A stretch of 64,000 nt of DNA from Dictyostelium firmibasis (GCA_036169595.1 CM069770.1:2710001-2774000); one strand, 5' to 3'. Positions 33,003 to 50,237 are shown, counted from the stretch's first letter. The notes: generated from the letters alone by a model not told the origin. Made by a program: numbers and translations.

Positions 33003-35020
33003 TTATTTACTTTTGATATATGAATCTTTGATTTCACAAAAAATGTTATAGTCATTGGTGTTATCAGGTAATTGATAGTTTTGCTCATTCAAAAACTTTG
33101 AAATTGTAAGTCTTGGAATTTTACCACTCTTTGTTTTTGGTATAGCAGGAACAACTACAATATGTCTTAATTCTGAATAAAAATCCATTTCATTTAAAAT
33201 AATACAGTTGATTTCATTTTTTAGTTGATTTAAATCTACGGTCATAGGTTGTTGATTTTGTTTTAAAACCAATAAACCTATTGGAACATTTTTTAAATCT
33301 TGATCATAAATACCAATTGAACAACATTCAATAACTGATGAATGTTTTAAAATTGATTTATCAATATCATTTAAATGAACCTTAAAACCACCTATTTTAA
33401 TTTGATCATCAGCTCTAGATACTATACCATAATATCCATTTTCATTTTTAAATGCTAAATCACCACTACAATAATAACCTGAAACTTTATTTAGTATTTT
33501 TTTAAATTGAATTTCATTTTTATAAAAAGTGGTTGCAAAACAAGGTGGCATGGGTAATTTGAATAAAAGTTCACCAATTTGATTAATTTCCAACTCTTTA
33601 CATTCTTCTGATAATATTAAAGGTTTTACAAATGGTGGTGGAAGACTCATTGTATTGTATAATTTATTTTTAAGTGAATGATCGAATAAAATAACACAAC
33701 CCATTTCAGTTTGACCATATATCCATCTTGTTGAAGAATTTAATTTATTATCAATGTAATATGGTATTGATTCTTCAATAACTTCACCACCAATTAAAAT
33801 TGAATTTAAACTTGAAATATCATATTTCGAATGAATAAATTTTGCATCTGGATCAACTTTACTAAGATGTCTAATTGTTTTTGGTATTGAAAAAAATATA
33901 TTTACTTTATGTCTTTCAATGATTTCCCATACATCATCTTCCATATGTTTTGGTTTTACAACACCACCTTCAAACATAATAAATGTTTTTCCTTTTGATA
34001 ATGATCCAATAATTGAAAAGTGATATGATACCCAACCAATATTTGAATGAGAAAAGAATACCTTTTCATTATCTGGATTAACATTATCCCAATAATAAAG
34101 AAATCCTACTAAATTACCACCATTACTTCTTACAACTGCTTTTGAATTACCAGTTGTACCACTAGTATATAATATACTCAATGGGTGATTTGATTCAACT
34201 GGTATATAATCATAGTAAGGCGTTTGTTTATTCTCTTTGATTTTATTAATTTCCTTTTCCCAATTTAAAGTATTTGGTACAATTGGTATGCTTTCAATAT
34301 AGCTTTTTTTTTCAATGTTTAAAATTTCATCATTTCTAAAAACTGTAATAACATTATTTGGTTTATAATTTGATAACTCTATTGCTTTTATTAAATTTGG
34401 TGTAAATTCAATGATTTCATCATTTAATATACCATAGTTTGATGTTATTATTAATTTTGGTGTAATTGTTTCAATTCTATCTATTAAACTTTTAACTGGA
34501 CAACCATCAAATAAAACACAATGAGTTGCACCTATACGAGCACATGATAACATTGCAATTGGTGCTTCAATGATATTAGGCATATAAAATAAAACATTAT
34601 CATCTTTACAAATATTTAAATTTAAAAGTACTCTTGAAAATTCACATACTTTTTCATAAAGTTGATAATATGTTAATTTGATTGTTTTCTTTAAATATGG
34701 ACATTCATAAATTAATGCATCTTGATCTCTTTTTAATGAATTATTTACATTAATATCTAATAAATTATAACATGTATTTAATTTACCACCATTAAACCAA
34801 TCTGGATACATTTCATTACCACTATAAACTTTATCATACATTTTATCCCTTTATATAATATATTATTAGTTTTTTTTTTTTTTTTTTTATATATTTTATT
34901 ATTTTTTTTTACCTACCAATGAACATATTTTTTTGCAACCTCACCCCAGAAGGAAATTGGATCATTTTGTGAAAATTTACGATCATTTTCATAATCAAAG
35001 GGCTCACTTAATTTATACAT
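33003..35020 (-). CDS. Acyl-CoA synthetase, ACS/ACSS-like (paralogue 2)
   Basis: Exon 1 35020-34917 (MYKLSEPFDYENDRKFS...), exon 2 34848-33003; about 647 residues. The intron position and phase equal those of the gene at 8123. Motifs: YTSGTTGNSKAVVR, SNIGWVSYHFSIIGSL, YGQTEMGC, SGDLAFKNENGYYGIVSRAD, DQIKIGGFKVHLNDID and PKTKSGKIPR with the catalytic Lys. The family's usual GR(A/V)DD is SRADD here, and the A5 Trp is Gly, as in all four paralogues. The first 150 or so codons are almost the same as in the other copies, while the middle differs widely. First gene of a three-gene tandem array with paralogues 3 and 4, all on the minus strand. Confidence 0.88.
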
Positions 35021-35314
35021 TTATATATAATAATTATTTTGGTGAATTGGAAATAAATAAAAAAAAAAATAAAAAAAAAATTTTTAAAAAAAAAAATGAT
35101 GTGGTTGGTTAAAATAAACCCCTTTCATCAAAAAAACTTTTTTTTATTTTTTTTACATCTTTAAAAAAATTAATGAAGACGTTAATTTTGCAAAACCTAT
35201 TTTTATTTTTATTTTTTTTTTTGTTTTTAAATTTTAATTTTTTAAATCCAAAAAAGAATTTTTTTTTTTTTTTTTTTTGAAATCAATTTTTTTTTTTTAA
35301 TATTAACCATATCT

Positions 35315-37370
35315 TTATTTTTTATATGAGCCATTTAAAAATAATTTTTTGATATCATAAAACAATTCAACATTTTCAATGTTATCAGGTAATTTATAAT
35401 TATCATCATTTAATAATTTTGAAAGGATTAATCTTTGAATTTTTCCACTCTTTGTTTTTGGTAATTGATTTACTATTAATATTTGCTTTAGTTCGGCATA
35501 GCTTTCAATATCATCCAAAATAATTGAATTGATTTCATTTTTTAGCTGATTACAATCTATAGAGTTTGAATTTTGTTGTTGTTGTTGTTTTTGTTGTTGT
35601 TGTTGTTTTAATACCAATATACCAATTGGTGCTTTATAACAATCTTCATCATTAATACCAATTGAACAACATTCAATAACTAATGGATGTTTTAAAATTG
35701 AAGATTCAATTGTATTTAGTTGAACTTTATTACCACTAATTTTAATTTGATCATCAGCTCTTGAAACTATGCCATAATAACCAAATTGATCTTTATAACC
35801 TAAATCTCCAGAGTTATAGTAACCAGGGAATTTAGTAAATAATTTTTTATATTGTTCATCATTTTTATAAAATGTTATAGCAAAAGATGGTGGTAATGGT
35901 AATTTGAATACAAGTTCGCCAATTTCATTATCACCTAATACCAAACCTTCTTCTGATAAAATTGATGGTTTTACATATGGTGATGGAATACCAATTGTAT
36001 CATAAGATTTATTAATATTTGAATATTGAAAAATGTACATACAACCAGTTTCAGTTTGACCATAAAGACCAATTGGTTGAGCTTTTAATTGGTTTTCAAT
36101 ATAATGTTGAATCGATTTTTCAATTACTTCAGCACCAATCCAAACTTGTTTTAAACATGAAATATTATATTTTGAATGTAATCTCTTTGCATCTGGATCC
36201 ACTTTTTTAAGATATCTCATTACTATTGGTAATGCTAAATAAATATTAACTTTATGTTTTTCAATGGTTGCCCAAATATCATCTTCAACATTGTTTTGTT
36301 TTAAGAAACCACCTTCAAACATTACAAATGTATTCCCTTTTGATAATGATGCATAGAAAAACATATGAAATGATACCCATCCTACACTAGTTGCTGAAAA
36401 GAAAACAATATTCTCTTCATCAAATTTTGAACTTAAACAATTCCAATGATATAATAATCCAACTAAATTACCACCATTACTTCTAACAACAGGTTTAGAA
36501 TTACCAGTTGTACCACTAGTATAAATAAGGTATAATGGATGATTTGAATCTACTGGAACATATTCATAATATGGTGTTTGTTTATTCTCTTTGATTTTAT
36601 TAATTTCTTCTTCCCAATTTAAAGAATTTAAAATGGTTTCAGAGTTTTCAATATTAAGGTCATTTCTATAATGTGTAATAACATGTTTTGGTTTATAATT
36701 TGATAGTTCTAATGCTTTTTTTAAATTTGGTATTATATCAACTATTTCATCAAGTCCAACACCCAAGTTTGATGTTATTATTAATTTTGGTTTAATTGTT
36801 TCAATTCTATCTATTAAACTTTTAATAGAGTAACCATCAAATAATGCAATATGAGTTGCACCTATACGAGCACATGATAACATTGCAATTGGTGCTTCAA
36901 CTGTATTTGCCATATAAATAATAACATTATCATCTTTACAAATATTTAAATTTAAAAGTACTCTAGAAAATTCACATACTTTTTCATAAAGTTGATAATA
37001 GGTTAATTTGATTGTTTTCTTTAAAAATGGACATTCATAAATTAATGCATCTTGATCTCTTTTTAATGAATTTTTAGCTTGAATATCTAATAAATTATAA
37101 CATGTGTTTAATTTACCACCATTAAACCAATCTGGATACATTTCATTACCACTATAAACTTTATCATACATTTTATCCCTTTTTTTTTTTTTTTTTTTTT
37201 TTTTTTCAATAAAAATATTAATTATTTTATTTTTAAAATTTTTTTTATTTTTTTAATATTTACCAATAAACATATTTTTTTGCAATTTCATCCCAGAAAG
37301 AAATTGTGTCAATATTTTGTGAATATTTATAATCATTCTCATAATTAAAAGGTTCACTTAATTTATACAT
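35315..37370 (-). CDS. Acyl-CoA synthetase, ACS/ACSS-like (paralogue 3)
   Basis: Exon 1 37370-37264, exon 2 37178-35315; about 654 residues, with a second-exon start again at GG|ATAAAATG. Motifs: YTSGTTGNSKPVVR, TSVGWVSFHMFFYASL, YGQTETGC, SGDLGYKDQFGYYGIVSRAD, DQIKISGNKVQLNTIE, PKTKSGKIQR. A Gln-rich insert (LVLKQQQQQKQQQQQNSN) lies in the C-terminal lid domain at a loop where paralogue 1 has only KQDST, so it is probably tolerated. No broken motif is seen. The 295-bp gap to paralogue 2 is poly-A/T only. Confidence 0.88.
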
Positions 37371-38295
37371 TTTTAAAATTTTAAATAATAAATATATTTT
37401 TTATAAATTTTTTTATTTATATATATTTTTTTTTTATTAAAAATATAAATTATTAATTTACAAATTATACATTTTATTTATTATTAATTTTTAAAAAAAA
37501 AAAAAATCCTCATTTATTATTACTTGATTAAAAATAAATGAAAATTTATTGTTTTCAAAAATTCAAAAATTTACATTTTAACGTCATTGAAAAAATTTCT
37601 TTTGGATATCTTTAAAGACCTTTTTAATATACTTGTAAAGGTATAAAAAAAAAAAAAGTGGTTACAACTTTAATATAAAAAAAAAAAAAATTTATTTTTA
37701 CATTATATTTTTCAAAGTGGATTTTAATACAACTAATAAATCTTTTATTGTCATACAATCAAAAATATAGAGATTGTGTTAGTTATTTATTTACTTCCAA
37801 AATAGAGAAACCCACTATTCCATCATTAAATTTTTAAAATATTAATACATATATATATATATAAAAATGGGGTTTACCCCATTCCCTTTCAAATAATTAG
37901 TATTTTTTTGTTTTTATCTTTTAATTTTTTCTTTATTATTTTTTTTTTTTGTTTTTTTTTGTATTTTATTTTTCGACTAATGATGTAATAATATTTATTA
38001 AAAAAATTCACATTGGTGTTTTTTTATTTTTTTATCCCTGTAAAATGCATTTTACAAAAAAAAAAAAAATAAAAAAAAAATAATGAAATTTCTTTAAAAT
38101 TAATTATTTTTTTTTTAAATATTTAATAAAACCAAAGGATATAAAATTTAATATATTAAATTTATAAATAGAAAAAAAATAAAAATATATATTTTATTTT
38201 AAAATAAAAAATATTAAACATTTTCCTTTTTTTTTTTTTTTTTTTTTTTTATTTGATAGAAAAAAAAAAAATATTATTAATAATAATTTAATTTT
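37371..38295. other. Intergenic region between paralogues 3 and 4
   Basis: AT-rich, with a short phrase of higher GC at about 37860-37895 (GGGGTTTACCCCATTCCCTT), which contains the inverted pair GGGGT/ACCCC with a 2-base gap. No reading frame or RNA gene I can support. Confidence 0.5.
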
Positions 38296-40341
38296 TTATT
38301 GAACTTTAATATATAAATTTTTAATTTCATAAAAAATTTCAACATCACAAACATTGTCAGGTAATTGGTAATTAGTTTCTTTTAAAAATTTAGAAATAAT
38401 CTGTCTTGGTATTTTACCACTCTTTGTTTTTGGTAATTGTGGAACGATTATAGTTTTCCTCAATTGTGCCAATGGGTCAATGTCTTGTGATATTATTGAA
38501 TTGATTTCAGTTTGTAACTTTAATAAATCATTACTATGTATAATTTCTTGTTTTAAAACCAATAAACCAATGGCAACATTAGAGAATTCTTGACTATAAA
38601 TTCCAATTGAACAACATTCTAAAACTAATGGATGTTTTAATATTGATGTTTCAATAGTATTCAAGTGAATTTTAATACGACCAATTTTAATTTGATCATC
38701 AGCTCTTGAAACAACACCATAATGACCATTTTCATCTTTAAATCCTAAATCACCAGGATTATAGTAACCTGGAAATTTTGTAAATAATTGATTGAATTTC
38801 TCTTCATTTTTATAAAATGTAGTTGTAAAACTTGGTGGTAATGGTAATTTGAATACAAGTTCACCAATTTCATTATCACCTAATTCCAAACCATTTTCTG
38901 ATAGAATTGATGGTTTTAACGAAGGAAATGGCAAACCAGATGTTTTGTGAGGAATATTAAAGTTTTTATCACTGAAACAATAAAAATAAGCAACACCTGT
39001 TTCAGTTTGACCATATAGACGCAAAGATTGTACTTTTAACATATTTTTAATATAAATTGAAATTGATTCTTCAATTACTTCACCACCAACCCATATTGCC
39101 TTTAAATTTGATAAATTATATTTTGAGTGTATAATGCTTGCATCTTTATCACTTTTTATTAAGTATCTAATAGTTTTTGGTATAGCCATAGTATAAGTAA
39201 CTCTATGTTTTTCAATGATTTCCCAAATATCTTGAGTCATATGTTTTGGTTTAATTACTCCACCTTCTAACATTACAAATATATGCCCAAAAGATAAAGA
39301 TCCATATAAATTATTATGGAATGAAACCCATCCATTACTGGTTTGTATAAAGATAGTTTGAGTTTGATCTTTTGGTGGGTCTGTTGATTTTAGGTATTTT
39401 GTTGCTACCATATGAGAACCATTACTTCTTACCATGGCTTTAGAATTACCAGTTGTACCACTTGAATAAATAATATACAATGGATGATTTGAATCTACTG
39501 GTATATATTCATAGTATGGTGTTTGTTTATTCTCTTTGATTTTATTAATTTCTTCTTCCCAATTTAATGTATTTGGAATAGTTGGTATGTTTTTTATAAT
39601 TTTTAAATTTGATTCTTTTGTTGAATCTTTTCTAAAAAGTGTAATAACATTATTTGGTTTATAGTTTGATAATTCTATTGCTTTTATTAAATTTGGTGTA
39701 AATTCAATAATTTCGTCATTTAATATTCCATAATTTGATGTTATTATTAATTTTGGTGTAATTGTTTCAATTCTATCTATTAAACTTTTAACAGAGTAAC
39801 CATCAAATAAAACACAATGAGTTGCACCTATACGAGCACATGATAACATTGCAATTGGTGATTCAATGATATTAGGCATATAAATAATAACATTATCATC
39901 TTTACAAATATTTAAATTTAAAAGTACTCTAGAAAATTCACATACTTTTTCATAAAGTTGATAATAGGTTAATTTGATTGTTTTTTTTAAATATGGACAT
40001 TCATAAATTAATGCATCTTGATCTCTTTTTAATGAATTATTTACATTAATATCTAATAAATTATAACATGTATTTAATTTACCACCATTAAACCAATCTG
40101 GATACATTTCATTACCACTATAAACTTTATCATACATTTTATCCCTTTTTATTTTAATTTTTTAATTTTAATTTTTGTTTAAAACTAATTTTATAAATAT
40201 GAAAAAAAAAAAAAATAATTACCAATGAACATATTTTTTTGCAACTTCATCCCAGAATTCTATTGGTTTGAGTTTTGAATAATTGAAATCATTTTCATAA
40301 TTGAATGGGTCACTTAAATTAAATATCTTTTTTTCAAACAT
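38296..40341 (-). CDS. Acyl-CoA synthetase, ACS/ACSS-like (paralogue 4), exon 1 possibly out of frame
   Basis: Exon 2 is 40144-38296 with motifs YSSGTTGNSKAMVR, TSNGWVSFHNNLYGSL, YGQTETGV, PGDLGFKDENGHYGVVSRAD, DQIKIGRIKIHLNTIE and PKTKSGKIPR, all catalytic residues present. Exon 1 (40341-40222) encodes a different leader, MFEKKIFNLSDPFNYEND, then FWDEVAKKYVHW as in the other copies. By my count the A run in the AKKY codons has 8 A where the other three genes have 7, making exon 1 120 nt and out of frame with exon 2 at the shared splice sites. If real, translation may start at the ATG at 40137 (613 residues, no full ACAS_N leader), or the gene is weakened. A homopolymer sequencing slip is equally possible. 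Confidence 0.8.
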
Positions 40342-41241
40342 ATTATTAAAAAATTAATTATATAAAAAAAAAAAGAAAAAAATTAATTAGTTTTATAAAC
40401 ATTCTTTTTGAAAAAAAAAAAAAAAAAAAAATTCAAATTATTAATATTATTTAAACAAAAAATTGGGTTAATTCTTACTTTCGTCACTTATTTTGTAAAT
40501 TATTAGAAATACTCGATTGTGTGCCATATTAATTAATAGTTTTCATTATCCTTATTTATTTTTTATCCCCATTTTTTAAAAAAAATCCTCGGATTTAAAA
40601 AAAAACTTTTTCTATTAGTTATACTTATTCAGATCAATAAATACTAAACGAATACTACTGTATTATTGACAAAAAAAAAAAAAAAAATAAAAAAATTATG
40701 AAAAAAAAATAAAAAAATAAAAAAATAAAAAAAATAAAAAAATAAAAAAAATTTTTTTTATGAGCAAATTCCAGATGGTCTTGTAGTGTTAAAACGTTTT
40801 GAAAAAAAAAAAAAAAAAAAAAAGGTTTGGGTGTGCACAATAATTTTTATTATTTTAAACCAATATTTTTACTTTTTTCAAAATAGCATTTAAATGTGGA
40901 CATCTTGAATGCCAAAAAAAGAGATTTGATTAGACATGAAACTAAAGTCCCCAATATTAATAAATCCAACTGATTGGTTGTCAAACTTTATTGTGGATAT
41001 GTATTACCATTGTGTATCGAATAATCTTAATACTGAAACTTATTTTATAGTTTAAATACATTTTTTATTTCTATATTTTTTATTTCTTCATTTTCTTTTT
41101 TTGAATCGTAAATATTTTTAAATGGAATTCAGGAAGGCTATTTCAAATGCACCAAAATAACTTTCAAAACAATAGTTCAATTAGTTGAAACCAATTAATT
41201 AAATATCATCCTTCCAATCTGGGTCATTTTCAAGTTAATTT

Positions 41242-41294
<53 letters not shown>

Positions 41295-42074
41295 AATGTT
41301 TATATTTTAGATATATAAAAAATTTTATTTATAAATATGACCTATAAATATTTGCAAAAAAAAATTTTAAAAAAAATTAGTCACACTAGTCATATTTTTC
41401 ATTAAGATTTTTTTTTTTTTAATTTTCAAGTTTTTTTTGGTTTGGGTCAAAAATTCCCACCTCTTCGAAAATGTTTGCTGTATATTTCAATTTGAATTAT
41501 TAGGGCATCGATTTTGGGCAATACTATTATATTTAAAATTAATTGCAGTGGTATCAATAACCATTTAATTATAACCTATCTGAATTATTGATTTCACCAA
41601 AATTTCAATCTCAAACCCGTCATTATAAATTATTTTCCATGTAATCAACCATTTAACTTTAACCTTTTAACTTTGATATTGTGTCGAATAAATCGAAAAT
41701 ATCATTTGAATGTCCTAATTTTTAATTTTTTTTTTTTTTTTTTTGTTTTTAAAAAAAATCAATATCTTTCAAAGAAAATTGAAAAAAATAAAGTCGACCT
41801 TTAAATTTAATAATAACTTTAATAATAAAATAAAAATATAAAAAGAAACAAAAAAAAAAATTAAAAAAATAAAAAATTGAATTTAAATTTTTATGGGAGA
41901 AAATTGTAAATTTTTTTATTTAAATTTTTCTTTTTTTTTTTTTTTATATTTTAGTACAAGTTTATTTTTAATAATTATTTTCAAACCTTAGTTTATTATT
42001 TTTTTTTTCATTTTTTTTTTTTCAATTTCACTTTATTTGAAACATTTTTTGGACTGAGAGATTTTAGTCGAGAT

Positions 42075-42106
<32 letters not shown>

Positions 42107-42533
42107 CAAAATAAAACTAATCAAAATTAAGGTTAATAGGATTTTTTTTTTTTTTTTCGCTAATGAGGTGGGTTCCCCCAATATCTAGTTTCAAATTAAA
42201 ATAAAAAAACAATGATTCATTAATATAATTTCACAAAAAGGACTACAATTTTTCATTTTGAAATAAAAATTATTAAAAAAAAAAAAAATAGATTTAAATC
42301 TTTAATTATTATGATTTATTTATTTTAAAGTCTAAAAAGAAAAATATTATTATTAAAAAATTAATAAATTTTTTTTATAAAAGTAATTACTATAAAAAAG
42401 TTGAAAATGATTATTGTTATTTATTTTTTTTTTTTTTTTTTTTTTTTTTTGAATAATTTTTTTTAGTATAAAATCAAAAAAAAAAACTGTTAAAAATATA
42501 AATTAACAATATTTTATTATTAAATAAAGAAAA
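40342..42533. other. 2.2-kb intergenic region with a decayed gene-like stretch
   Basis: Poly-A/T for the most part. Between about 40880 and 41720 the base composition is less extreme. On the + strand IAFKCGHLECQKKR (40884-40926) resembles the ankyrin-like GHLE motif of Dictyostelium repeat proteins, and on the minus strand GHSNDIFDLFDTISKLKG is readable near 41720-41665. Stops are frequent and I cannot connect the pieces, so this is at most a very old gene relic. Confidence 0.3.
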
Positions 42534-43314
42534 ATGAAATTACAATTATCATTATTTCTTTTTGTATCTATTTTATTTATTTCAAGTCAAGCAGCTGAAA
42601 AAAAAGGTAATTACCATGAAAATTAAAAAAAAAAAAAAAAAAAACAATAATTATTTTTATTAATAATTATTTTTATTTTTTTTTATTATTATTATTATTT
42701 TAAAAGTCACTGGTGAATTGACTTTTTATGCTGCAGGTGATAATTGTCCACCAAGTGGAGAAATTGCATACCCAGGATTACATTCAACAGCAGGTGGATT
42801 AGGTACATATGCCAATCCAATAACTGTTGCAGCTTCAACGGGTTGGTTATCAGCTGGTAAGAGAGTTTATGTTGCAGCCTATAAGAAATATTTCATTATG
42901 GAGGATTCATGTGAAGAATGTGAAAATGATTGGGATGACAATGGTAAATATCATATGGATGGATGGATAGGTCCAAGTACTATTCATTTAGGTACAACCA
43001 ATTGTGAAGTAGCTTTATCACTTTCTTCAACTCAATTTATTATTGATCCATTATCAACTTATACAGTTGATACAACAGCTTTCTTTAATGGTACAACTGG
43101 CGCATGTTTAAAAACACCAGATAATTGTGTTGATCAAGGTAATGTATGTGGTAATACTTGTCAACTTCCATCAAGTATGTCTTGTACTTCTGCTGCTTCA
43201 ATGTTCCTCTTATCTGAAACTCGTTTCAAAGCTTTAAATCCAACTCTAGATTGTACTTCTAATATTGCAAAAGGTAAATCTGTTTGTCAATCTGGTTCAT
43301 GTGGTGGTCCATAA
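42534..43314 (+). CDS. Secreted double-psi-barrel-like protein with LysM-like C-terminus
   Basis: Exons 42534-42606 and 42707-43314; 226 residues. Exon 1 is a clean signal peptide (MKLQLSLFLFVSILFISSQA) plus four residues. The mature part opens TGELTFYAAGDNCPPSGEIA, with KRVYVAAYKKYFIMEDSCEE and YHMDGWIG, patterned like RlpA/expansin-type double-psi beta-barrels (an opening Tyr/Phe strand and a late Asp-Gly strand). After a Cys-rich link (CVDQGNVCGNTCQLPSSMSC) comes a stretch, FLLSETRFKALNPTLDC to GKSVC, that looks like a fungal-type LysM module (ALNPTLDC...VC). There is no membrane anchor. Inferred: an extracellular protein touching polysaccharide such as bacterial or spore wall. I do not recognise the gene, and the domain calls rest on pattern reading. 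Confidence 0.75.
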
Positions 43315-43377
43315 ATAGTTCTATTTTAAACTATTCTTTATTTATTTCATCGAATAAAATAATATTTACACAAATGT

Positions 43378-43423
<46 letters not shown>

Positions 43424-43896
43424 GAGGTTTGGAATTCTTGACCCTTTTTGGAAAAAATAAAATTTTTTTTTTTTAAATCTATTAACTTTGAAAGAGTTAC
43501 TCTATATATGTTTTTATATCGTTTTTTATAAAATTAGAGGTTTCCCTCTTGTGACCTTGAAATGATGATAAACAATCAAACTGTGTTGCTATAAAGAAAA
43601 ATAAAAAATAAGTATTAATTTACCATCCGGATATCAGTTGAATAATATTGAAACTACAATATTATTAAATGAAATTAATTCACTAAAGTGAAAAAAAAAA
43701 AAAAATGAAAAAAAAATGAAAAAATCTTGTCGTCTTTTTTTAGAATGAATCGTGATTGGTCTTTTCATAAACGAAATTTAAAAAAAAAAAAAAGATATTT
43801 TTTATCCCAGAACAGATAAACTAGCAATAACATTATTTTTTTTATTTTTATTTTACATTTTCTTAACCATCAAAGATGAATTTTGAAATGTGTGTT

Positions 43897-43937
<41 letters not shown>

Positions 43938-44436
43938 TTGATAATGGATATACCAATCAAAAAATTTTAGTTTATTTTGGTTTGGAAAAAATACTCAAAT
44001 TAAAGAAATGAATAAAAAAAAATAATAAAAAATTAAAATTATTAAAATTTATTCAATATTAGCTAATTGGTAGTAGAAAAACATTCAATTATATTACCAC
44101 CAAAGTTGTAAAGTAAAAGCTTAAATAAATAAAATAAAATTTATATGTGTAAATTTCAATTGAAATATATATTATTTATTCAAAGAAATATTCATATAAA
44201 TCAACCAATAAAAAAAAAAAAATAGAACCCACACTACTACTACCTTTTTTAATTAATTTTGAATTAAATTTAACACAACTATAATTTTTGAAAAAAAAAA
44301 AAATTTGGTTATAAATACTTTATTATTTGACACAATTTTTTTTTTTTTTTTATTTCTATAACTTCTATTTTTATAATAAATATTATAAAATTTACTAATT
44401 TTTTTTTTTTTTTTTTTTTTCTCTCTTATCAACAAA
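43315..44436. other. Intergenic region
   Basis: Long T runs (about 43 at 43380-43422 and 33 at 43900-43932) and AT-rich filler. Slightly richer text at 43423-43600 (GGAGGTTTGGAATTCTTGAC, TTTCCCTCTTGTGACCTTGA) shows no open frame. No gene is seen. Confidence 0.5.
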
Positions 44437-44910
44437 ATGAAAACTCAATATTCATTTCCATCTTGTGACTCTGTTTATCCCAGTATTACTGTTCCTCAAG
44501 TTAGAGTGGCTAAAAAATCAAAAGAGTTTAAAAATTGTGGATTTAGTTGTTGTGGTTGCGAAAATTCCAAATCAGGCTTCCATAGAATATGCCAAGATAT
44601 AAACTGCCCAGATTGCAGTAAAAAATTTTTGGTTGGTGTTGTAAAATGTCGTCATTCTGATTGTAATAGATGGGGCCACACCAAACACCGTCGTCGTCAT
44701 GAAAAATGTAGTATCCACAAAGATCCATGTCAAGATGTAAACTGCATTGCTTGCACAAAACAAGATGAATTTAAAAAAGGAAGAAAACCAAAATCTTTAA
44801 TAACCCAACATAATTTTGATATTTTACCACCAATTAGATATGTATACGATGAATTATTGTATCACTTTTTCAATCATGATTATAGATCAACAGTGTTTTC
44901 TTGTCTCTAA
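44437..44910 (+). CDS. Small Cys/His-rich protein, probable metal binder, function unknown
   Basis: Single exon, 157 residues, sharply less AT-rich than its flanks. Sixteen Cys and several His fall between residues 10 and 107: NCGFSCCGCEN, then HRICQDINCPDCSKKF, then VKCRHSDCNRWGHTKHRRRH, then CSIHKDPCQDVNCIACTKQ. The motif CQDxNCxxC occurs twice (CQDINCPDC and CQDVNCIAC), so the middle is an internal repeat of a Cys/His cluster, most simply zinc-binding. There is no signal peptide or membrane segment. The basic stretches (HTKHRRRHEK, KKGRKPKS) suggest nucleic-acid contact or nuclear entry (inference). I do not recognise the family. A long poly-A follows the stop codon. Confidence 0.7.
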   Translation: MKTQYSFPSCDSVYPSITVPQVRVAKKSKEFKNCGFSCCGCENSKSGFHRICQDINCPDCSKKFLVGVVKCRHSDCNRWGHTKHRRRHEKCSIHKDPCQDVNCIACTKQDEFKKGRKPKSLITQHNFDILPPIRYVYDELLYHFFNHDYRSTVFSCL

Positions 44911-44926
44911 AATCATTTTTTTTAAG

Positions 44927-44971
<45 letters not shown>

Positions 44972-45693
44972 AAATTAATCAAAGGATATTATTATTAGCA
45001 AAATTATTTTTTTTAGATAATAATTAAAAATTATTTTTTTTTTTTTTTTTTTTGTTAGTTTGTGATTGTTATAAAAAATACAATATTATTAGTAAAAAAT
45101 CGCCAATGATTTAATAATTGGTGATGATAATTATAATTTTGAAAAAACTATAATACAACGTTTGGATTAACAACGAACAAAAATCTGTTTCAATAATAAA
45201 AAAAAATGTATCTTTTTTTTTTTTTTTTTTTTTTTTTTATTTTCATTATTCAAACTGTTTAAAAAATTTTAATCTCGTACCAAAACCGAAATATTATTTT
45301 TTTTTAAAAAATACAATGAATTTTTTTATTATTATTTATCTATTTTTAAGAATAGGAATAAAAAAAAGATTTGTTATTGGACAATATTTTTTAATTTTTA
45401 ATTTTTTGCAAATCAATTTTTTTTTTTTTTTGGTTATTGGGGTCAAAAATTTAAAAAAAAAAAAAAAAAAAATTAAAAAAAAATAAAAAAAAAATAAAAA
45501 AAATATCTTTTTTTTGCTTTTGAAAAAAAAAAAAAACAAATCCATTTAATCAATGTGTTTTTCCTGAGTTTTGAGGATTTAGCGCATAATTCACGTAATA
45601 AATGTCCTAGTTATTAAAGAAATTGAATTTAGATAATGGTTTTTTTTTAATATTTTCTCTATTACTCAAAAATATTTTTGAATATTTAAAAAA

Positions 45694-45734
<41 letters not shown>

Positions 45735-45854
45735 AAACAAAATATTGAAAAAAGAAAAAGAAAAGAAAAAAAAAAAAAAAATTAATAATAATAACAATAA
45801 TAATAATAATATTAATAATAATAATAATAATAATAATAATTGCGGGAAATAGAT
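44911..45854. other. Intergenic region
   Basis: Dominated by poly-A/T runs; a short AAT tract at about 45804-45840 ends just before the next gene's start. No gene is seen. Confidence 0.6.

Positions 45855-50237
<4,383 letters not shown>

Noticed and set aside
37860-37895. GGGGTTTACCCC phrase as part of a tRNA or small RNA gene
   Set aside because: No acceptor stem, anticodon arm or TTCRANNC loop can be built around it.
45840-45854. TTG start of the large poly-Asn gene
   Set aside because: Nuclear genes start at ATG. The first in-frame ATG is at 45855.
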